Translations under genes and position numbers: made by a program
NCBI GenBank assembly: GCA_030062745.1
Contig: CP099841.1
Coordinates: forward strand, 18,355,398 to 18,419,397
Origin: Capitulum mitella
Lineage: Eukaryota; Arthropoda; Thecostraca; Pollicipedomorpha; Pollicipedidae
Length of the DNA: 64,000 nt
Reading direction: 5' to 3'
Notes under the pieces: generated by a model
What the model was told of the DNA's origin: nothing
The model's database searches: none
Seen by the model: only the letters and a program-made list of their open reading frames with translations
Shown here: positions 36,800 to 47,129 of the stretch, piece after piece
How positions within the stretch are numbered: the stretch's first letter is position 1
Layout of the letters: each line of letters begins with the position of its first letter

Positions 36800-37440
36800 G
36801 AAATGTTTATATTTTATGTTGTGCTGATCGATGCCGACACCACAATGCGCCTTTTGATGTAGTCAGTGTGACTAAGCAGAATTTTTGCCTGGTCATAATT
36901 TACCAAATGATTAAAATCCCGAACATGGCAAAAATGACGCTTTTTTCACTCCCAACTCATACATCTCTTCGACGTTCGTATATACTTTATGATAAATCCC
37001 CCCCTGTCTTTCCAAGATAGGCTTTTTTGGGCACCGTTTACATAGGACAACATAAACATCAATGCTTTTGACAGTTTTTGGTTGGTATCTTATCAAAGTT
37101 TTCTTAATCGTGTTCGGGTACGTAAACGAAACACCCTTACTTTCCTTGGGAAAAACTTGTTTGAAGCTTTTTAGACCTTCGTTATACGGCAGAACTAAAC
37201 ATTTTTCGGTATTCCAGGCGCAGGCTTCCCTTTTCTCATAACTCCAGAAATGCACGTAGATGCCGAGACATATTGGCATCAAAAGGTGCACAATGTAACA
37301 ATAGCCTGATCCAACGCGTTTCGTGCCTTTTAAACAATACAACTTCCCCAAGATAATCGCCTGAAGCGATCGAGTCACGCACCGCCTCCACAACTTGCAC
37401 GATCTCGAAGCACGGAGCATTTTCACGCGACAGATCAGCG
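36800..37440 (-). pseudogene. Penelope-like element of a second type: linker and GIY-YIG endonuclease
   Basis: The minus-strand frame 37426-36911 contains LVLPYNEGLKSFKQVFPK, then VSFTYPNTIKKTLIRYQPKT and DVYVVLCKRC, the typical linker and first GIY-YIG strand of C-terminally endonuclease-bearing Penelope-like elements. After a frame change near 36940 it continues with CHVRDFNHLVNYDQAKIL and YIKRRIVVSAS, the end of the domain, down to about 36800. The YIG strand itself is altered. The RT domain is missing: sequence upstream stops near the family B insertion at 37448. It differs clearly from the 12.6-14 kb PLE in its cysteine pattern and linker. Confidence 0.8.
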
Positions 37441-37447
37441 TCAGCCT

Positions 37448-38715
37448 TTAACCCTATTCCCGGAGGGCTAGACGATATGGTCGATTCCCGGCAGGGGGGG
37501 GATTCGGCGGATTCGGCCCCCCCCTGAGATCTTGAGAACTACTCGTCCGATTTTATCGCAACAAACGGCAATCGATTTGTCGTGACGTGAACTACACTTT
37601 TATACAAAGAAATTTTCAAAATTTTGAAATTTGTGGATACAGGGGGGCAAAAATGTCAAAATGGAGGGTACTTTTGGACTTCTTATAACTCCGTTCTTTA
37701 TCGACAGATTTCTATGAAACTGGCATGAATCGAAAGGATATGGATAGGGCTTTTGCCATGGGTCCGCAAATCTGAAATTTTGAAGAAATTCATAGGCGTT
37801 CACAGGATTAGGCTTACTAGACTTATCCTTATCCACCGACTTATTAGAATCACAAAATAGGATTAGTTTTCTGACAACTGAATGAACAAAAGAGGCAAAC
37901 ACCTTTTTTGGCTTCTGCTAGTCATGTTATATTAAAGAAATACAAATCGCATTACAGCGTTTGTATAATGTTAGCATAGGCGGTGCCAGGGACATGAAAA
38001 AGGGGGAACTGTCATGGTCACATGTTCTTCAGATCAGCTCTTGATCTTTGACCTTAAATTACCTCCAGTGACCTTGGAGTCACTTGGAATGATCTCGTGT
38101 GTATTTAATATTATCTGTAAACGTTTTCAATCATTTGAATTCACTCTATTTCAAAAATTTGTTTCATGGCTATTGCGATATAGGGTACGCGCACTGACAT
38201 TTTAGGTCATAGCTCCGTGACCCGACTTGATATCAAGCTGAAACTTGGTACACAAGTAGAAGGCACCCTTCTACGTCATATATATTCCGGGTTTGGCATT
38301 TGAAAAAAACGGCGCCGAAATTATTGTGAAAAAACAAATTTTGGCTCTTGACCTTGACCTGACCTTGTAAAGTGACCTCAGATGAACGAAACTACATCTA
38401 CACATTGCCCAGCTATTTAACTATTTAGATATTCATTCATATAAAGTTTTAAGTTCTATCTTTAAAACTCTGTTTTTGGCAGACATTTTTATTTCACCCT
38501 CAACATGGCCAAAAACGGCATGAGGTGCCTCCCAAAAACAATGTCTGGCTCCGCCCCTGAGCAAAATAGAATTTTGAAATTTTGTCACGCCACGTAGAAA
38601 GAATAGCTAGGAAAAGTCGCCAAGTTTCGTAAAGCTGCGCTAAAAAGCCTGAAACTGACAAGCAAAAAACCCGAGGGGGGCGGATTCCGCCCCCCCACGC
38701 CGGGAATAGGGTTAA
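37448..38715 (+). mobile_element. Family B piggyBac-like non-autonomous element, copy 1
   Basis: Begins TTAACCCTATTCCCGG (37448) and ends with its exact reverse complement at 38715, a perfect 16-bp terminal inverted repeat including the TTAA. A G/C-run subterminal inverted repeat (GGGGGGG with GGATTC, and GGATTCCGCCCCCCC) follows inside each end. There is no transposase. TTAA targets and CCC-starting termini are hallmarks of piggyBac elements, so an absent piggyBac transposase probably moved it. It lies between a PLE remnant and a family A terminus. Confidence 0.85.
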
Positions 38716-38851
38716 GCCCTGTCACGATCTCTCCAACAGTGTGCCTATTTTTATCGTGCGACCAGCCGTTCGTGAGTTAGAGAGGAGAGGTCAACTGCCT
38801 GCACCCCAGCTGGACGTGATCGGCGCCGACCGCCAGTCGGACGCGGGTTAA
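38716..38851 (-). mobile_element. Family A terminal fragment
   Basis: The last ~135 bp before a TTAA at 38848-38851 match the left end of family A read in reverse: TTTTTATCGTGCGACCAGCC, GTTCGTGAGTTAGAG, then CGGACGCGGGTTAA. The rest of the element is missing on the side of the family B copy, so it was truncated before or during that insertion. Confidence 0.75.
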
Positions 38852-38859
38852 GCACAGGT

Positions 38860-39690
38860 GAACGCCATGGAGACGCGAAACGGACATATAGTGCTCCTCA
38901 ATCGTCAGTCCATCTGTATGAAATGATTGTATTTCATTCAGGGAGTGGCATCCAGGTCACGCCAGTTCGATCCGTGTCCAGTCGGGCCGTCGGCGTAATG
39001 CCTTCTGGGGACTGAAAAACATTTTTTTGTAGATAACAATAGATCCTGAAGTAAAATGTAGCACCCGATTTAACCAGTCCTATTGCCGAAAGACACCTAA
39101 AGGTCATCGTAGATCATTCATGGTTATCTTAAGCCAGTGGCCTACAGTGACCTCGGATTACCTAAAAATCGTGATTTAGATGTGCGAGAGCGTTTTTTTT
39201 GTTCAGTCATTATTCACCACGAAGCCTATTTGTAGTCATGTCGTGGCAGGGGCAGCGCGACGGATTTTGACTGTGGGGACGGAGTTTTGCCCAGGAACGC
39301 AGCCCTTACGATAAGTTTTTGAAACTTATCGTAAGGGCCCTGCCCCGTCGAAAATAGGTATCTCTCCGTTATTGGTCCAATTGGTTTAACGATTTTTACA
39401 GGGAAAACCTGTCGCTCATCTGGCCGAAATGGCTGCAAAATTGGCTCTCTTCAACAGAACAATTTTGCGTTTTACGTTATGAAACAGGCCTCCATGAAGG
39501 CAAACTTCGTAACAATAAATCTGAAGCCAAAGTCACCGGGAAAATGACGTTACGAAATTCTGCTATACTTTGCATCAGATTTCAAATCTCTGTTAAAGTC
39601 GGCCTAAGAATCGTCTCGTACCAGCCAGTTCCGTTAAAATAACTCAACTTTCAAAATGCCCCCACATGCGAGAAAACTTGACAGCTTCCC
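38860..39690. other. Spacer between transposons with one strong hairpin
   Basis: No gene. AGGTCA motifs near 39103 and 39155 suggest a degraded relative of the nearby elements. The hairpin at 39302-39338 is described separately. Confidence 0.4.
39302..39338. repeat. Perfect 17-bp stem with 3-nt loop
   Basis: GCCCTTACGATAAGTTT at 39302-39318 pairs exactly with 39322-39338. At 17 bp with a TTG loop this is one of the strongest perfect hairpins seen in the window. It is shorter than a typical microRNA precursor and has no obvious flanking complementarity. It may be a transposon-derived palindrome. Confidence 0.8.
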
Positions 39691-39691
39691 T

Positions 39692-40908
39692 TTAACCCTA
39701 TTCCCGGAGGGCTAGACGGTATGGCCGATTCCCGGCAGGGGGGGCGGATTCGGCCCCCCCCTGAGATCTCAAGAACTACTTATCCGATTTCATCGCAACA
39801 AACGGCAATCGATTTGCCGTGACGTGAACTACATTTTGATACAAAGAAATTTTCAAAATTTTGAAATTTGTGGATACAGGGGGGCAAAAATGTCAAAATG
39901 GGGGGTACTTTTTGACTTCTTATAACTCCGTTGTTTATGGACCGATTTCGATGAAACTGGCATGAATCGAGAGATTATGGATAGGGCTTTTACCATGGGT
40001 ATGCAAATTTGAAATTTTGAGAAAATTCATGGGCGTTCACAGGGTTTCAAAAATAGGGGGATTAGTTTTCCAATAACGGAATGAACAAAAGAGGCCAAAA
40101 CACTTTTTTAGCTTCTGCTAGTCATGTTATGCTAAAGAAGTACAAATCGCATTACAATGTTTGTATAATGTTAGCATAGGCGGTGCCAGGGACATAAAAA
40201 AGGGGGAACTGTCATGGTCACACGTTTCTCAGATCAACTTGTGACCTTTGACCTTAAATGACCTCCAGTGACCTTGGGGTCACCTGGAATGATGTCGTGT
40301 GCATTCAATATTATCTGTAAACGTTTTTAATCGATTAAATTCACTCTATTCCAAAAAATTCACTTTTCGGCTTTTGCGATATAGGGTACGTGCACTGACA
40401 TTTTAGGTCATAGCTCCGTGACCTGACCTGATATCAAGCTGAAACTTGGTACACAAGTAGAGGGCATCTTTCTACGTCATATATATTTCGGGTTTGGCAT
40501 TTGAAAAAACGGCGCCGAAATTATTGCAAAAAAATAAATTTTGGCTTTTGACCTTGACCTGACCTTGTAAAGTGACCTCAGATAAACAAAATTACATATG
40601 CATATTGCCCAACTATTTAGCTATATGTTCATATAAAGTTTTAAGTTCTATCTTAAAAACTCTGTTTTTGGCAGACATTTTTCTTTTACCCTCAACATGG
40701 CCAAAAATGACCTGAGGTGCCCCCCAAAAACGTTGCCTGGCTCCGCCCCTGAGCAAAATAGAATTTCGAAATTTTGTGACGGCGCGTAGAAGGAATAGCT
40801 AGGAAAAGTCACCAAGTTTCGTGAAGCTGCGTCAAAAAGCCTGGAATTGGCAAGCAAAAAACCCGAGGGGGGGCGGATTCCGCCCCCCCCTGCCGGGAAT
40901 AGGGTTAA
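39692..40908 (+). mobile_element. Family B piggyBac-like non-autonomous element, copy 2
   Basis: Starts TTAACCCTATTCCCGG and ends CCGGGAATAGGGTTAA, both inside duplicated TTAA. It closely matches the copy at 37448-38715 throughout, in the same orientation and about 2.2 kb away, so both moved or duplicated fairly recently. It is 1217 bp against 1268 bp, the difference being small internal deletions near 40050. It encodes no protein. Confidence 0.85.
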
Positions 40909-41390
40909 TCCTAAAAATCCAGAAACCAATCGCATGCTTTGTCACTATATTTCACCTCACGAATTACAATTATTGTGGGGTACAAAGCATAGACAGCACC
41001 TCAGAATCAAGTGATGCGGACCACTGGTACCCACGTTCCCCACCGTGATGCCACCCATGTGTTATGGCACTGTAATGTAGGCTCATCACCCCGCGGTCGG
41101 CGCCGCTCTGCCCGTCGGAGCAAGTCAGGCCATCCCTTTAGTCTGCCCCCTTTCCATGAAATAAACGATAAATTGAATCAAATTTATGTCGCTCGACTTC
41201 TTACAGATCAGGCCATCCGAATATACAGACTGGTTTGCGATATCTATTTCCTATCGCATTTCCAGAGATAAACAGTAACGTGTTTCCCATCGTAACTCAT
41301 GACCTCAGCTTGCACCCTCTGTAATCCCGGTAGTGAGCATAAGGCTACAAACATATGTAATGTTCCACAAACCGTACAATGTCGAGTCGA

Positions 41391-41393
<3 letters not shown>

Positions 41394-41466
<73 letters not shown>
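41394..41466. repeat. (TA)n microsatellite
   Basis: About 36 TA units. The Tyr-Ile frame on the minus strand is an artefact. Confidence 0.95.
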
Positions 41467-41472
<6 letters not shown>

Positions 41473-41573
41473 TTTCCATTTGTTCATTCCAACCATCTTG
41501 AAATAAGCAGGGCTGGAGCTCTATGTAAATGATGGGGGGGGGGCAATTTGAAGGCCTGCCAAATAATTAACTA

Positions 41574-41698
<125 letters not shown>

Positions 41699-41924
41699 TG
41701 TTTTTACACACAAAATGGAGATGATAACAGAACTAAACTAGCTCCATGATGTGGCTTCCATTCTTTTTTCCTTATGCTCCCTTCCAATCCGACTTCGATT
41801 TCAGTCATATTTTCGTAATTTGCGTCTATTCTTCCTGTTATTACAGGCAAAAAACATACTTGGCAGTTTATGGTCACTGCCGGGATTATTCAGCAAGCAA
41901 GATATAGATCTGCGGGCTTTTTAT

Positions 41925-42083
41925 CTGCTGCGTCCATTGCGTGGGAGGGAGCATGCTGAACTGAGTGAAGCGGCTCACATCGTGCTGGAGGCGGATGCCC
42001 GGAACATCGCAAGTGACGCGATGTACCGTTATGTGGCCATCAACTGTGGCGATACCAGCCGGTGCTGAGATTCCTGCGTCTTG
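41925..42083 (+). repeat. Dispersed ~150-bp repeat, probably once protein-coding, copy 1
   Basis: Matches 46968-47111. The plus frame reads HAELSEAAHIVLEADARNIA and then SDAMYRYVAINCGD. Over the 32-codon core I count eight synonymous and six non-synonymous differences from the other copy, more synonymous change than random drift would give. A 10-bp insertion after the GAT codon breaks the frame here before AEIPASC. The family is not recognised. A transposon protein is the likeliest source. Confidence 0.6.
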
Positions 42084-42184
42084 CTTCAACAGCTTTACGT
42101 TGGATGTTAATCAGACGGGGACTTGGTCTTTTAAAAAAAGTTTAGTTTGTTTTCATGTTTATTAAATATATATACATATATATA

Positions 42185-42221
42185 ACTAAAGTTCCGAAGT
42201 GCTTTCATATGCGCAAAACCT

Positions 42222-42293
<72 letters not shown>

Positions 42294-42303
42294 AGACTAT
42301 AGG

Positions 42304-42367
<64 letters not shown>

Positions 42368-42376
42368 AACTTTAGT
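42185..42376. repeat. Inverted ACTAAAGTTCC motif enclosing two (TA)n microsatellites
   Basis: ACTAAAGTTCC at 42185-42195 is exactly mirrored by GGAACTTTAGT at 42366-42376. Between them lie TA runs at about 42224-42287 and 42309-42365, separated by AGGTATAGACTATAGGTCC. Such paired flanks suggest the microsatellites expanded inside a small palindromic element. Confidence 0.7.
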
Positions 42377-42659
42377 CATTTGAAAGGAACCGGCTGGTAC
42401 GAGACGAGTATCATCCGGCCTCGATATATATATATATATACATTTATATGCATATGTATATATATATATGTAAATATATATATTACTGCGTCATTCCATG
42501 CTTTTGTTCATGCTCTCTTGCTGTCATCTGCTGCTGTCATTATTTTTATAATTATTGTCCATTTCTCTTGTTATTATGGGCAGAAAACATGGGGGCAAAT
42601 CAACATAAGGGGCCATGGCCCCCACAAAGATATACGAAGTTTCGTCCCTGACATTGGCT

Positions 42660-43330
42660 ATGATGAGATGGCTTACAAGTTCCATGCCAAGATAAGGTAA
42701 GGTAAGTTATTCTCAAGCATTTGGTCTCAGACGAAAGTATTCAATCTGTAGTAACATGATTTTGGTCCCAAACAGAACTATAATCACATAAGAATTTACC
42801 ATAGCTGATTTAATTCCGATCAAATTAAGGAGTTGTCCAGTCCTCATCAGTTGGCACTGACAAAAATGCAGTAGTTTGGGGTGGTGTCCTTGGCTTTATT
42901 GGCTTTTGTTGTTTTGGTTCCCATGCACACTACTCGTCGCCGCGCCAAGCAATTGAATTGTATAAGCGAAGTTACTGACGTATGAAGTAACTACAGCTTT
43001 GGGTAATTAGGACATAGGGGACACATTGCTTAGATATTCGAGGGCTTGCTGTATTTTGTGCTGTCTTTCAGGCATTGTTTATCCGGTGTATCTGTAGATA
43101 AAGCTTTTTCCTTTGCTGTGGTCATCTTATCCTTGTCAGTGTTCAATTTGTCTTACTCCAAAAGAATTATCTGATAATGGATTCGAGCGAAATTACCTTG
43201 GTTCTACCTAATTCTATTGGTAGGCAAGAGTCGTCATCCTGATATGCTAACGATCCCTATCCTATGATAATCGATATAGCAATAGGTAGGTACAGGATAC
43301 TATGTGACAGATAGAGGAGTGGCCGACCTT
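42660..43330. other. Unannotated stretch, no recognisable gene
   Basis: No frame, repeat or terminus that I can support up to the family A element at 43337. Confidence 0.4.
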
Positions 43331-43336
43331 ACCCAC

Positions 43337-44557
43337 TTAACCCGCGTTCGACCTTCGGTCGGTTACGATCACGGCCGACTGGGGGGGGGGGCAGCTGGCC
43401 GCCCCCTTCCCTCTAACTCGCGAACGGTTGGTCGCACGATAAAAATAAGCACGCCGTTGAAAGCTTTTGACGCGTAGAGCTCGAAGCTGGTCTCATTTTT
43501 AGTTTTAGATAATATATAAGCAGTTTACGTCCTACATATGTTTTGTCAAAGCCGGCTGCATGATACCGAGAAACGGCCTGAATCTCGAGGGCTGTGACTA
43601 ATAACGCCTAGGTAAAGGCACCAGCGCACAAATAAAGGTCCGGAAATGCCGATGCACATCTAATTTCTCGGATTTGTGCAATATATACGCCGAAACGTTG
43701 AGTTAAAGACACGGCAGGTTTTCATGCCGGCTGTCGGCGTGCGTCCCAGCCGTATGCAGTAAGAAATTAACGGGAACTAATTTCAGCGTTCCTTTATTTT
43801 CGCAAAAAAGCCTATCCATGTAAATTTTGTTGATCTTAGTGATTATTGTGATGGTTTTTCATGCTTAAATTTTGGAAAAAATCGTTAGTTACTAATCTAC
43901 ACAACTGGCGGAGCTTTATTCGCGAGAGCCTGTTTGTTTCCAAAATATGCAATTTTTTAAAACTTTTTGAGGTTGCTGGTATTACTTACGTCTGTGCAAG
44001 CCAGTTCTGCCATTTTCTACCCATTCTGAATAATTCATCGCCGGTTTTGACGGTGGCGCATTTTAGCTCACAACAGTTATTCGCGACCTGACCCTAAGGT
44101 CAATGGCTGGAAGTCATTGATACTTTGTCCAATGACGGTAGCTAGATATCTGCTTCACTCCACACTAAAAATGTTATGAAATGTTCCGTCAATTTCCGAA
44201 AAAACGACATGTGTTAAAAATGGGCTTGACTTTAGGTCAATGATCTGGAAAATTCCGAAAAATCTGAGATAGCATATTTATTGTATCTATCAAGATTCCT
44301 AATCCCTTAAAGTATTATTGCGGTAGCTTGTTTTGCGAAAAAGTTAGAGGGCGCTAAACCTTTTTGGACATAGGTATGTTTGACCTGACCTAGGTCAAGC
44401 ACCTGACGTGACATGAGGTCAAGACTTTGACACAAGGTGTAAAAATGATGAAGGAAAAGTTTCATAAAGTTTCGTGTTTATGTGTTTGTTCGTTCTCTCG
44501 CAATCCCAGAAAAACCTCAGGGGGCAGATCAACACCCACCAGTCGCGGGCAGGTTAA
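43337..44557 (+). mobile_element. Family A piggyBac-like non-autonomous element, copy 1
   Basis: Flanked by TTAA at 43337-43340 and 44554-44557. The left end reads CCCGCGTTCGACC, followed by a run of G and GCAGCTGGCCGCCCCC, a subterminal snap-back. The right end is more diverged (CAGTCGCGGGCAGGTTAA). The inside includes GTGCGACC/GGTCGCAC and TGACCTAGGTCAA. It encodes no protein. Confidence 0.8.
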
Positions 44558-44934
44558 GAGAAACCTAATATTATCCATATAATGTTTTGCATGGATGTTT
44601 TCAAAATAGCTTTGGCCCTAGCAGCTTGGAAGTCATGCCTGTCACTATGATGATAACATAAAACTCTGTTATTGTCATGTTGCAGGGATTAGTATCTAGC
44701 ACTTTGGACGAGATGGCAACAATACCACGTATTTAGGTTGTTGTAATGGAATGCGGTAAAACTGTTATGGATTAACATCCATGGGTGGAGACACCAGCAT
44801 TGCACACCCTGTTAAATCATGCGGCAGCATGTGATTACGCTGACATTTTCTGTGATTTTCCAGTTACACTTATCGTAAAAGGACGTTGCACATATAATAT
44901 AACACATGCTTAATGTTATAGATGGGAAGTTATA

Positions 44935-45025
44935 CCATGTGTTTGTAATACGATGTGTTTGTAATACGTTTGCAATACGGTGTGTTTGTAATAGCAAGTT
45001 TGTAATACGGGTGTCTGTAATACGG
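44935..45025. repeat. ~14-16-bp tandem repeat, GTGTTTGTAATACG
   Basis: Five or six units of TGTTTGTAATACGG/TGTTTGTAATACGA with small length changes. It is short and moderately degenerate. Confidence 0.8.
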
Positions 45026-45389
45026 ACAAACATGTGCGTGAGCGCATGATGCCTTGTAAGGTACATAATCCATGTTGGTCTTACTTTGTGCTAAAGCACA
45101 TGATTTTGGGAGTTTTGTATGCAAAAATAGACCATTTACAAATTACGAAAAAAAAACAAAAAACAAACCAAAATAAAAATGAAGATGCACTGGGGAGGGG
45201 AATGGCTATTTCAAACAATGAAGGGACTATTTTGAAGACGGGGCTGCACCTCCCTGAAGAGATATAAATCTCCACTGCTGGAAGTGAGACAAAAATGCGA
45301 CCGAATGTCAACCGGACGCGCTGGCGCCGACATGGTTCCCAATTATGACGTCATACTCTGTTAACATGGTAACGTAATGGAGAAACGTT

Positions 45390-45527
45390 TGCACCTGCAG
45401 ATGCGGAAAGGATGCCCCAGAAGGTACACCAAGTTTCAGGTGGATCACACAAACCGTTAGTAAGTCACCATCGGAAAACATCAGGGGGAGTGGCTGCAAC
45501 AGCTCCCCTTATACGGGCGAGGGTTAA
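45390..45527 (+). mobile_element. Family A-like right terminus, fragment
   Basis: AAGGTACACCAAGTTTCAGG through CATCAGGGGGAGTGG to GGGCGAGGGTTAA at 45527 aligns with the right end of family A. The left part is not identifiable. It is an old truncated copy. Confidence 0.55.
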
Positions 45528-45639
45528 GAGAATGGGTCGTGAAGGGGCATTTTAAAAACGCCGCGGATGGAATAAGCCGACACGAATGCTGAAGTGAGCA
45601 CGGAACAATAATCTGGATTACCGTTCGAAAGCTGAGACC

Positions 45640-46010
45640 CATATTTGTGGGCGGCCGCCGCAACGCCAACCCGGCGTCGCTGGTTATTATTAGGCCCGCT
45701 TACCGCCCTGAGAACATCAGAGCGCGGCCGTTTTCGCCGACTCGTCGGATTCGATTCGACAGCCGTGGCGCCCTGACAATCTCCACGGAGGACACGACAG
45801 CCAGCAACAGATGTGCCGCGAGTCTAAGTCAAGGTCCCTGCGCGCAGATGGAGGCGAAATCCCGCGGTACATGGCTTCTCAAGCAGGCTCGCGTCGTGAG
45901 CCCCTCCCTGCCAAGGTCCCCGTACCGAGACCCCCGCCCCCGATCCCCCGGTCGAGCCTCTCGCTGGCCCCCGCACAACGGGGCATGGCGTGCGCTATGA
46001 CGACGAGCTG
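45640..46010. other. GC-rich, CpG-rich block
   Basis: Starts abruptly at GCGGCCGCCGC (45652) and stays GC-rich to about 46000. A 117-codon plus frame spans it but shows no motif, and both strands are open, as expected of GC-rich DNA. Possible CpG island. Confidence 0.35.
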
Positions 46011-46439
46011 CAGGCTGGGACTCGCTCAAGCTGCTCAAATCTGTGCATCTGAGCAGTTCCAAACAAAACTATCGCCATGTCAGATCGCAAAAACGCTGCT
46101 TGCAAAGGGAGGCAGGCACTGAGCCGTGGCGCACGCGAATTGCATTGTTTCCATGTCATGCTGTCAAAAACCAGGACAGGGTATACAATTAGTATTCGGG
46201 TGTTCATGCACCGTAAGATATCACAGGAAGTGTCATGGTAGCATAACAAATATCAAGTAGCCAGATATGTGCAAACTGAAAAGATTGAAAAAAAACTTTG
46301 TGAGATGTAGTACCCAACTCCATGTTGGGAAAACCGTGATGGCAACAGCGATACCTCTGGCGCAACTATTCACCGCAACAGAAGACTTGTGAACACGTCT
46401 GTTTTCCCTGGGCATGAGTGATTGTTCTCGGTGTGAGGA

Positions 46440-46965
46440 CAGGCACTAGAGGCCAGCACGTCACCGGATCTCCCCAGAACCGCGTTGCGGCAGGCGGCGG
46501 CGGTCGGCAGAAACGCGACCTCGCGGTGACGTCACTCTGCTCTCACGGCGTGCCTGACACTCGTGCCCCCATCTCCCGCCGGAGCCTCCATGGAACGGCC
46601 GAGCCGCGTGACGTCCGCCGAACCGTGCCGCGCGCGGGACCGGCCCCGGACGTGCCGCGGCAAACAGTGACGTCACCGCGTTCACAAAAACGGTGCGGTC
46701 AGCCGACGCGGATTCCCCTCCGTGGAAGAGCAGGGTTGTTGCCCTCGCGGGCGGTTGGGTACAGCGTCTGCTGCCCCGCCGTCGCCGTGGGCCTGGTGGC
46801 GGCGGGCGGCGGCCCTGCGCCGGCTGCCCATGATCGGCAGCGGACGCGGGCGGCGGGGGCCCGCCGCGGCCGACCTTAACCGGGAGCGACTCGTGACTCG
46901 GCTGCATTCGTCGACTGGCGCCGTCCCCGCGCCGCCCGATCGCCGACAAATCTGTCGCATCACCG
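46440..46965. promoter_or_regulatory. CpG-island-like block with two CRE palindromes
   Basis: Very GC-rich and CpG-rich, with TGACGTCA (the CREB/ATF site) within GGTGACGTCACTC at about 46526-46533 and within AGTGACGTCACCG at about 46667-46674. This resembles a housekeeping-type animal promoter, but I see neither an initiator-plus-exon arrangement nor a conserved reading frame. The copy-2 coding-like repeat lies directly downstream. Confidence 0.35.
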
Positions 46966-46967
46966 CC

Positions 46968-47111
46968 CTGCTGCATCCATTGCGGGGGGCGTACTGCATT
47001 GAGCGAGGCGGCTCATATTGCGCTGGAGGCGGACGCCCGGAACATTGCACGTGACGCGATGTGCCGTTATGTGGCGATCAGCTGTCGCGATGTTGAGATT
47101 CCTGCGTCTTG
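46968..47111 (+). repeat. Dispersed ~150-bp repeat, probably once protein-coding, copy 2
   Basis: The plus frame, entered after a one-base shift near 46988, reads ALSEAAHIALEADARNIARD, then AMCRYVAISCRDVEIPASC, closing at a TGA near 47122. It lacks the 10-bp insertion found at 42050 in copy 1. The sequence upstream (46440-46965) is unrelated to that of copy 1, so only this module is shared. Confidence 0.6.
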
Positions 47112-47129
47112 TTTGGGCCGTTGAGCAAT

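Noticed and set aside
36911..37426. 171-codon frame as a host gene
   Set aside because: Its linker and endonuclease motifs match Penelope-like elements, and the frame continues in another register downstream.
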